64,000 nt of DNA from Erythrobacter rubeus (GTDB lineage Bacteria; Pseudomonadota; Alphaproteobacteria; Sphingomonadales; Sphingomonadaceae), in NCBI RefSeq assembly GCF_014705715.1, contig NZ_JACXLC010000001.1:2149360-2213359 (forward strand), read 5' to 3'. This document shows, one piece after another, positions 16,142 through 22,694 of this stretch. The notes under the pieces were generated by a model. It worked only from the letters and a program-made list of their open reading frames with translations, was not told where the DNA came from and ran no database searches. A program made the position numbers and the translations under genes. Numbering within the stretch: the stretch's first letter is position 1; each line of letters starts with the position of its first letter.

Positions 16142-17098
16142 ATGATTGAACAGACGATGGCTCCCGAAAGCGCCACGACACCGGACGCAGGCCCGCGCTC
16201 CGTGTGGCGTTTCCTGCTGACTTTTGCCGTCCTGCTTATCGCTGCCGAAGGGCTTTTGCGCGTCGTTGCCTACATGCAGGAAGAGATCGGCTGGGCCGTA
16301 TTCGACGCGGGTTTTTCGATCGGGATGGCAAGTTGGAGTGCAGCAACAGCCAACGCTGTCATGACGCTATTTGCCCTCGTCCTGCTTTTCGGCTTCTTCG
16401 AATGGAGGCAATTCGGCTTCACGAATTTTCGCGAACGCTATTCCGAAGGCTTGCTTTACGGGGCGACCGCGATCGTCATCGCCACCACGCTGCAAGTCAT
16501 CGTGTTTGCCTGGGTCTCTACCCTGGAATTCGAACCCTTGTTGCGCGCCGACAGTCTCGGTTCGCTCTCGATCGTGTTTCCCTTGCTATATATGCTTGCC
16601 CTCGGGTTCTTCGAATATTGGCTGCACCGGGCGCTTCACGACATTCCGATCCTCTGGCGCCTGCATGCCATCCATCACCAGATCGAACACCTCAACGCTG
16701 CGCGCAGCTATTCGCATTGGGCGCAGGATGCCCTGTATCTTTCGGTCATCACCGTCCCGCTCGTCTTCCTGATCGAGAACCCGCAGCAGCATCTGGTGCT
16801 CCTCACGACATTCTATATCGTGTCCAACTACTACATGCACAGCGACAACCCGGCGGTGTCCTTCCCGCCGGCACTGCGTCACGTGCTGGCCGACAATGTC
16901 TACCACCACTACCATCACTCCCGCGCAATCGAGCATTGGGGGCGCAATTACTGCTCCTTCTTCTCGTTCTACGATCGGATTTTCGGCACGCAGCACATGC
17001 CCGAGGATGAGACCTTTCATCCCACCGGGATCGAAGGGCACCGGCCGCTATCGGGTTGGAAGGATTACCTTTTCCGTCCATTCAACAGCAGCACCTGA
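16142..17098 (+). CDS. sterol desaturase / fatty acid hydroxylase family protein
   Basis: 318 residues from ATG 16142; an in-frame TTG at 16085 and ATG at 16157 are alternatives. Four or five membrane helices frame the di-iron histidine clusters of the family: HRALHD, HAIHHQIEHLN, HSDNPAVS and HVLADNVYHHYHHS. These ligands bind two irons that activate O2 for C-H hydroxylation or desaturation of lipids, sterols or carotenoids in the membrane. It stands alone on the + strand, divergent from a TonB receptor and 124 bp before a small exported protein. The substrate cannot be read from sequence. Confidence 0.85.
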   Translation: MIEQTMAPESATTPDAGPRSVWRFLLTFAVLLIAAEGLLRVVAYMQEEIGWAVFDAGFSIGMASWSAATANAVMTLFALVLLFGFFEWRQFGFTNFRERYSEGLLYGATAIVIATTLQVIVFAWVSTLEFEPLLRADSLGSLSIVFPLLYMLALGFFEYWLHRALHDIPILWRLHAIHHQIEHLNAARSYSHWAQDALYLSVITVPLVFLIENPQQHLVLLTTFYIVSNYYMHSDNPAVSFPPALRHVLADNVYHHYHHSRAIEHWGRNYCSFFSFYDRIFGTQHMPEDETFHPTGIEGHRPLSGWKDYLFRPFNSST

Positions 17099-17222
17099 CG
17101 GCTTCCTTCGAGATTTCGATCCTGAAATGCGAAAAAATATACCGGATCCTGTAACCTTTTGTGTGCCCGCCACGAACGCCCGACGTCACTATCATTTGAT
17201 CAGGGTAAGAAAGGATGCACTC

Positions 17223-17558
17223 ATGAAAATGCACGTGCTCGCAGCAGCTGTTTTCGTTCTTGGTGGATTGGCCGCACCGGCACACGCTTCCGGGTCGGGT
17301 TCACGCGGCGGAGGCGGTGGATTTGGCGGTGGAGCGAATTTCGAAAACTCCGTAAACCAGCAGGCCGAACGGCAGATCCGCCGCGGTCGTTCGCAGGTCC
17401 GCAAACACATAACCTGCAAGAAATGCGCCTACCACGATCGCTTGAATCAGAACACGGCGGTCGAAGTCGCTCAGGCCGTTGTCAACGGCGAGTTCGAGAT
17501 CAAGCAGCGCGACAGGCAAGCAGTTCTGCTCTACCTTCGTGATCGCTACAGATTTTGA
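17223..17558 (+). CDS. small exported Gly-rich protein with CxxC motif, unknown
   Basis: 111 residues, not recognised. A clear signal peptide (cleavage after APAHA, near residue 23) is followed by a Ser/Gly-rich segment (SGSGSRGGGGGFGGG), a basic helix and a CKKCAYHDRLN segment with two cysteines spaced CxxC, ending in a helical tail rich in Arg and Gln. AAGGA precedes ATG 17223 at the right distance. The CxxC could bind a metal or form a disulfide in the periplasm. It lies between the hydroxylase and the GT-C/GT2 fusion gene (43 bp before the latter), so it may belong to that operon. Confidence 0.75.
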   Translation: MKMHVLAAAVFVLGGLAAPAHASGSGSRGGGGGFGGGANFENSVNQQAERQIRRGRSQVRKHITCKKCAYHDRLNQNTAVEVAQAVVNGEFEIKQRDRQAVLLYLRDRYRF

Positions 17559-17601
17559 TTTTGCAGTGCAGCCGTTTGAGCGTGCTGCCCTGCCATAAAG
17601 C

Positions 17602-19647
17602 ATGAAAGCCGATACTATTCGCGCAGCACTCGCCGGGGCCGTATTCCTGGCGAGTGTTGCGTGGTTGACGCGGTATTCTTGGGTCGATGAGCCATCGATC
17701 CTGCACTACGCTATCCCGCTGTTGATTGGCGGTGCGGTGGTCACATTATGCCTGTGGCGCGCCGATACGCTGTCGGCCCGTACGGTCATGCTTCTGGCCA
17801 TTGCAGGTCATGGCATTGCGCTGTTCGGCAACACGTTCTTCGAAGACGACTTTTACCGTTTTATCTGGGATGGCTGGCGTGTGCTCGAAACAGGCACGCC
17901 TTATGGGATCGCTCCCCTGCAATTCTACGACGACCTCTCGATCCCTGCGGACATGCAGGAGGTTCTCGACTGGATCAACTATCCAGAGCTTTCGACGATC
18001 TACGGTCCGTCCCTGCAGCTATCGTTCGCGCTGAACAGCGCGTGGTTCGGATCCGATCCGCTTGGGCTGAGACTGCTGTTCGGCTCAGCCTCTCTATTGG
18101 TGGTGGCGCTATCGCTGCGCCGGTTCAGCCCGTCGCAAGTCGCGCTGTTCGCCTGGAACCCTCTGGTCGTCGCGGAAACCACGCTGCACCTTCATCCCGA
18201 TATCCTGATGGGGTTACCCATCGTCGGCGCACTCCTGCTCGGACGTCGGTATCCGGCACTGGCTGGAGCGATGCTGGGCCTTGCCGCCGGGGTGAAACTG
18301 GTCGCGCTCGCTGCATGGCCCATGCTCTTGCGGCTACCGCCAAGAGCGCTCATCGCTACAGTGGCCACGCTCGCAGCACTTTACGCGATTTTCGCAGTGC
18401 AAGGACAAGGCATCGGCTTCGGGACGACCGCCGTTTTTGCATCCGATTGGTATTTCAATCCGTTCGCGTTTGTGGCGCTCGATACAATCTTTGGCCCTGA
18501 TCTTGGACGCATGGCTTCCCTGCTCATCGCCGGAACCTTAGTTTTGTGGGCGCATGCGAAAGCCCGAAAATTCGAACAGGTTCCATTGGCATATGTGTTC
18601 GGGGCAATCCTGCTCTTTGCCCCGACGGTGAACGCCTGGTACCTCCTCTGGGTGCTGCCCTTCGCGATCGGCGGCAGGGACATCTGGCCCTATGTCGCCA
18701 GCGCAGTACTCCCCCTGTCTTACCTTACCGGTCTCAATCTCGACGATCCCGCCTTGAGCGATTTTGAAGTTCATCCGCTCGCGGCAATGGTCCAATGGAT
18801 TGCGATCGCGGTGGCGCTGTGCGCAGATGGACTTAGGCGCATAATGGCGCGCGCGAGCGTGCCGCAGCGCCGTGCTCCGATCGAGAACCCCAATGTCACG
18901 GCGATCATACCGGCATTGAATGAGGAAGCCTCGATCGGCAAAACGGTGCGCGGGATCATCGATGCCGCACCAAGCGGGCTGAACCAGGTCATCGTCGCCG
19001 ATAACGGCTCGACCGACCGCACGGCGCAAATCGCGCGCGAGGCAGGCGCGGTGGTGGTTCACGAAGCTGAACGCGGATATGGCGCGGCCTGTTTGGCGGG
19101 CCTCGCCGCTCTTCCCGCAGAGACCGACGTCATCCTCTTTATGGACGCGGACCTTTCCGATTTGCCGGAAGAGGCGCAATCGCTGATCGATCCCATCATT
19201 TCGGGCGATGCGCAGATGGTAATCGGATCTCGCGCCCTGGGCAAAGTCGAAACAGGCGCGATGACCGCACCGCAACGTCTCGGCAATTGGCTCGCCCCCA
19301 CATTGGTCCGCGCCATCTGGGGCGTGCGGTATACCGACCTTGGACCGTTTCGCGCGATCGAGCGCCGCGCGCTCGACTCGCTAGCGATGGCCGACCGCGA
19401 TTTCGGTTGGACCATCGAGATGCAGGTCCGCGCCGCAAAAACCGGTTTGCGCGTGGCCGAGAGGCCCGTCAGCTACAGGCGGCGGGTCGGGCAGTCGAAA
19501 ATCTCCGGCACGATCCGCGGTGTCTTCGCCGCAGGCGCCAAGATCCTGTTTGTGATTGCGCGTGAAGCATTCGGAGATTTCGGAGCAGCCGAGAAGCGAA
19601 AGCGACCGGTCACGATCACCAACGCTGCTCCGCAATCCCAAGTGTAA
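17602..19647 (+). CDS. fused GT-C membrane glycosyltransferase and GT2 polyprenyl-phosphate-sugar synthase
   Basis: 681 residues with two joined enzymes. Residues 1 to about 415 form a GT-C membrane protein (10-12 helices) with FFEDDFYRFIWDG near 80, the counterpart of the acidic loop motif in the gene at 11454. Residues from about 430 form a DPM1-type GT2 domain: IIPALNEEASIGKTV, ADNGSTDRT, MDADLSD (near 515) and GSRALG. Family logic suggests that the cytosolic GT2 half loads a hexose on undecaprenyl phosphate and the GT-C half uses it on the periplasmic side. No frameshift separates the halves. It precedes the DUF547 and TIGR04282/4283 genes, all on the same strand. Confidence 0.85.
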   Translation: MKADTIRAALAGAVFLASVAWLTRYSWVDEPSILHYAIPLLIGGAVVTLCLWRADTLSARTVMLLAIAGHGIALFGNTFFEDDFYRFIWDGWRVLETGTPYGIAPLQFYDDLSIPADMQEVLDWINYPELSTIYGPSLQLSFALNSAWFGSDPLGLRLLFGSASLLVVALSLRRFSPSQVALFAWNPLVVAETTLHLHPDILMGLPIVGALLLGRRYPALAGAMLGLAAGVKLVALAAWPMLLRLPPRALIATVATLAALYAIFAVQGQGIGFGTTAVFASDWYFNPFAFVALDTIFGPDLGRMASLLIAGTLVLWAHAKARKFEQVPLAYVFGAILLFAPTVNAWYLLWVLPFAIGGRDIWPYVASAVLPLSYLTGLNLDDPALSDFEVHPLAAMVQWIAIAVALCADGLRRIMARASVPQRRAPIENPNVTAIIPALNEEASIGKTVRGIIDAAPSGLNQVIVADNGSTDRTAQIAREAGAVVVHEAERGYGAACLAGLAALPAETDVILFMDADLSDLPEEAQSLIDPIISGDAQMVIGSRALGKVETGAMTAPQRLGNWLAPTLVRAIWGVRYTDLGPFRAIERRALDSLAMADRDFGWTIEMQVRAAKTGLRVAERPVSYRRRVGQSKISGTIRGVFAAGAKILFVIAREAFGDFGAAEKRKRPVTITNAAPQSQV

Positions 19648-19707
19648 CGGAACCGGAACGCCAATCGTAAGCCTAATGAATTTACCGAAAATCCGAAGGA
19701 CGATTTC

Positions 19708-20553
19708 ATGAAGCCCGACCATCTTTCACCCAGCCTTGCCGTACCGACAATGTCGCGCCGCACGATGGTTGCCGCAATTCCAGCCACCGCTCTTCTGGCC
19801 GCCTGCGGAGCGCCCTCTTCCGGTGGCCTTGGCGACGACAGCTTTGCATCAAATGACGCATCGACCGACACGATCGATCATTCTGCGTGGGACGCGCTGC
19901 TCAAACAATATGTCGTCAAGGGCCAAAACGGCGTGAATCTCGTCGAGTATGAAAAGCTCAAGACCGAAGCGGGGGATACCCTCGCGTCATATCTGCAAGC
20001 AATGCAAGCTGTTGCTATCGACGATTACGGCCGGGATGAGCAGTTCGCCTTCTGGGTCAATCTCTACAACGCTGCCACCGTGGACGTCATCCTGAAGAAC
20101 CTGCCCCTCGATTCGATCCGCGACATCGGATTGCTGAGATCGGGTCCGTGGAAGGATGACGCGGTGACAGTGGCGGGCCGCACACTGAGCCTCGACAATA
20201 TCGAACATGACATCCTGCGGCCCGAATGGCAGGATCCGCGCATTCACTATGCTGTGAATTGCGCGTCGATCGGCTGTCCCAATCTCGCCGCCGAAGCCTA
20301 CACCGCGGACAAGCTTGAAGAGATGCTGGAAGCGGCCGCGGTTGATTACGTCAACCACCCGCGCGGCTTTGGCGGTCAGCCCGGGCAGCTCATCGCATCC
20401 AGCATATACGACTGGTACCAGGTCGATTGGGGTTCTCCGCAAGGCGTGCTCGATCATGCACGCACATATGCCCGCGGCCCAACCATGGAACTGCTCGACG
20501 GCGCCGAAACAATCGACGGCTACGACTACGACTGGTCGCTCAACGACGCCTAG
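19708..20553 (+). CDS. DUF547 lipoprotein
   Basis: 281 residues. A start at ATG 19708 is supported by AAGGACG 7 bp upstream. The N-terminus has SRRTMVAAIP before a lipobox LAAC, so a Tat-type lipoprotein signal is possible; an internal ATG at 19750 would start right at this signal. The DUF547 domain follows, with FWVNLYNAATVDVIL near 115 and HYAVNCASIGCPNL near 180 including the conserved Cys pair. DUF547 proteins are widespread and uncharacterised, with a predicted papain-like or transglutaminase-like fold. The 3' neighbours are a TIGR04282/TIGR04283 pair, with which DUF547 genes often co-occur. Confidence 0.85.
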   Translation: MKPDHLSPSLAVPTMSRRTMVAAIPATALLAACGAPSSGGLGDDSFASNDASTDTIDHSAWDALLKQYVVKGQNGVNLVEYEKLKTEAGDTLASYLQAMQAVAIDDYGRDEQFAFWVNLYNAATVDVILKNLPLDSIRDIGLLRSGPWKDDAVTVAGRTLSLDNIEHDILRPEWQDPRIHYAVNCASIGCPNLAAEAYTADKLEEMLEAAAVDYVNHPRGFGGQPGQLIASSIYDWYQVDWGSPQGVLDHARTYARGPTMELLDGAETIDGYDYDWSLNDA

Positions 20554-20610
20554 AAAGAGCTGTGATTTGTAGCTATCTGCGCCTCTCGATCACGCGCAAA
20601 GGTAGTTTTC

Positions 20611-21195
20611 ATCGTCCGTCCGACACTGGTTTTGTTTACACGGTATCCGGCGCCGGGATGCTGCAAGACGCGGCTGATCCCGGCTGTCGGAGCCGAAGGC
20701 GCAGCTGCGATCCATCGCCAGCTCGCCCACCAGACCTTCCAAGTTCTTGCAGCGACAGACGCGCCAGTCACGGTCGCGTTCACCGGAGCGCCCGCTGCAG
20801 ATTTCAAGGAATGGCTTGGCGGCGAAGCCCGCTACGAGCAGCAAGCGGAGGGCGGGCTTACCGAACGGTTGAAGCCTTTTGTCGACCGGGCCCCGGTGAT
20901 CTTTTTCGGATCTGACACGCCCGATCTGCAACCTTCTCATGTCAACGCGGCGATCGAGGGACTTGCCACCCACCGGGTTGTGATTGGCCCGGCGGAGGAT
21001 GGCGGCTATTACCTTATCGCGATGCGCGAACCGATCCACGAACTTGTCGAAGACATTCCCTGGAGCACTGACCGGGTGCTTCCCGAAACGCTTCGAAAGC
21101 TCTCGGAGCTTGAGATCGAGCCGCTGCTACTGGATACGCTGGCGGATTGCGACCGACCCGAAGATTTGAAGCGCTGGCCGGACCTTGGTGCGTGA
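20611..21195 (+). CDS. TIGR04282-type GT-A transferase (DUF2064), possible ATC start
   Basis: A protein of about 194 residues, with FTRYPAPGCCKTRLIP at the nucleotide-binding N-terminus, FFGSDTPDL and GPAEDGGYYLI. It belongs to the rSAM/selenodomain-associated transferase 1 family. The expected N-terminus is M-x-R-P-T-L-V-L-F, but the codon at that point (20611) is ATC; AAAGG stands 8 bp before it and a stop lies upstream at 20563. The only canonical start is TTG 20632, which removes the first beta-strand and lacks a ribosome-binding site. I therefore annotate from 20611, with doubt about the start only. It overlaps the next gene (GTGA). Confidence 0.8.
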   Translation: MVRPTLVLFTRYPAPGCCKTRLIPAVGAEGAAAIHRQLAHQTFQVLAATDAPVTVAFTGAPAADFKEWLGGEARYEQQAEGGLTERLKPFVDRAPVIFFGSDTPDLQPSHVNAAIEGLATHRVVIGPAEDGGYYLIAMREPIHELVEDIPWSTDRVLPETLRKLSELEIEPLLLDTLADCDRPEDLKRWPDLGA

Positions 21196-21920
21196 CGCGG
21201 GTCACGATCCTGATACCGACCCTTGATGAAGAGCGGGCCCTGCCTGCGACAATAGCGGCGCTCCGCAAGCTCGATCCGTCGCCTGATGAAATCCTGCTGG
21301 TCGATGGCGGCAGTCAGGATGCTACGCGCGCTATCGCGGAGGAAGCAGGCTTTGAATGCATGACCGCGCCGCGGAAGGGACGCGGTGCGCAGATCAACCA
21401 CGGTGTCGAACACGCGAGCGGCGAGATCGTTTGTGTGCTCCATGCCGATAGCGAGCTTCCGCGCGATGCGGTCGCAGTGATGCGAAAGGTAATGTCGGAC
21501 CGGCGAACATCGCTCGCGAGCTTTCTGCCCCGGCTCGTCGGCAAGCGTGGAACGCGCTGGGGCTCCACCCTGCACAATTACGTCAAGACCTGGTACGCGC
21601 CCCTGCTCTTCCGGCCTCATCTGTTTTTCCGCGGCGTTCGCCTGCTTTTCGGTGATCATGCGATGTTCTTCCGCCGCGTGGATTTCATCGAGATCGGTGG
21701 CTGCGACGAACGCCTATCCGTGATGGAGGAAATCGGCCTCTGTACCAACTTCGCGCAGTTGGGGCGCACGCGGATTGTCCATCGATGGGTGAAGACATCC
21801 GATCGGCGGATCACAAAACTGGGAAGTCTTCGCGCAAACTACATCTACCTGAAGGTGGCACTGATGTGGTCTTTCGGCGTTCGCGAAGGATTAGCAAGGC
21901 ACTATCCCACGATCCGCTAG
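21192..21920 (+). CDS. TIGR04283-type family 2 glycosyltransferase
   Basis: 242 residues from GTG 21192, which overlaps the stop of the preceding gene by 4 bp. It shows VTILIPTLDEERAL, LLVDGGSQDATR, GRGAQINHG and VLHADSELP, the signature of the rSAM/selenodomain-associated transferase 2 family; later GGCDERLSVMEEIGLC fits the acceptor region. The two families nearly always travel together, and in some genomes with a radical-SAM protein linked to arsenosugar or selenium metabolism; no radical-SAM gene is in this cluster. Products are unproven. Transcription likely continues from DUF547; the next gene is convergent. Confidence 0.85.
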   Translation: MTRVTILIPTLDEERALPATIAALRKLDPSPDEILLVDGGSQDATRAIAEEAGFECMTAPRKGRGAQINHGVEHASGEIVCVLHADSELPRDAVAVMRKVMSDRRTSLASFLPRLVGKRGTRWGSTLHNYVKTWYAPLLFRPHLFFRGVRLLFGDHAMFFRRVDFIEIGGCDERLSVMEEIGLCTNFAQLGRTRIVHRWVKTSDRRITKLGSLRANYIYLKVALMWSFGVREGLARHYPTIR

Positions 21921-21923
21921 CGC

Positions 21924-22574
21924 TCACTTGCGACGAGCAATACCCTTGGCCAGCAAGGCGTTGACCGCGCTGGCAATTTCATCTGAGGGGCGTGCCTCGC
22001 CCTTGTCGGCCCATACGGCGTAACGCAAGCCGACGAAAACATTCATACCCATCACGGCCCACGCTTCCAGCTCGCCGAGACCAGCGCGGAACTCACCACT
22101 GGCCGATCCGGCCTCCAGCCTCATCCGGATACGCTCAGCAATCGTTTCATAGTGCGTGCGGTAGCTTTCCGGATCGACGAATTCCGCCTCGTCGATGATA
22201 CGGTAAATTTCCTTGTGCTCGCGCGCGAAATCCAGAAACGCTGCAAGCGCCGCTCGCTCTATTTCCAGCGCGGTCATATCGGGCGCCAGCGCCGAGCGAG
22301 CGCTCGATTTCACGTTCTCGCTCATATCCGCGACGAGCGCGCGGAACAGCGCATCCTTACTGTCGAAATAGGTGTAGAAACTACCCAGCGCGACGCCGGC
22401 GCGGCGCGTGATCGAGCTGACCGAGGCTTCGTGGAAACCTTTCTCGCCAAACTCCACGGCAGACGCATCCAGCAGCTTGCGCAAAGTGCGCCGACCGCGT
22501 TCCGTGCGCGGCGTTTTTGCATCAGCTGATGCCGCATTTACGACCTTGGTCTGGCTGCCCCCTCGATCCGTCAT
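21924..22574 (-). CDS. TetR-family transcriptional regulator
   Basis: 216 residues. The N-terminal helix-turn-helix region reads RRTLRKLLDASAVEFGEKGF, then SVSSITRRAGVALGSFYTYF, the standard TetR DNA-binding fold at residues about 24-70. The C-terminal ligand domain is helical, with an acidic IYRIIDEAEFVD segment. It is transcribed away from a TonB receptor gene, and the 120 bp between the two start codons contain a perfect palindrome (22632-22654), so it probably controls both itself and that receptor. The inducer is unknown. Confidence 0.92.
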   Translation of the reverse strand: MTDRGGSQTKVVNAASADAKTPRTERGRRTLRKLLDASAVEFGEKGFHEASVSSITRRAGVALGSFYTYFDSKDALFRALVADMSENVKSSARSALAPDMTALEIERAALAAFLDFAREHKEIYRIIDEAEFVDPESYRTHYETIAERIRMRLEAGSASGEFRAGLGELEAWAVMGMNVFVGLRYAVWADKGEARPSDEIASAVNALLAKGIARRK

Positions 22575-22625
22575 CCGCTACTCCTCCCACGCAAGGGTTA
22601 CGGGCGCAAGCGGTCATGCACAAGA

Positions 22626-22661
22626 CTAAACTTGAAAGTTGGTTCAACTTTCAATATTGAA
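22626..22661. promoter_or_regulatory. divergent promoter with perfect TetR-type operator
   Basis: TTGAAAGTTG (22632-22641), spacer GTT, CAACTTTCAA (22645-22654) is a perfect 10+10 inverted repeat. It overlaps a second palindrome, TTCAATATTGAA (22650-22661). Rightward, TTGAAA (22632-22637), a 17-bp gap and TATTGA (22655-22660) form a plausible -35/-10 for the receptor gene, so a repressor bound here would block the -35 and spacer. Leftward, TTGAAA on the other strand is followed after 17 bp by the weaker GTTTAG. Confidence 0.75.
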
Positions 22662-22694
22662 CAGAGATCAGGGCATTTGGGAGAGGGCCTCACT

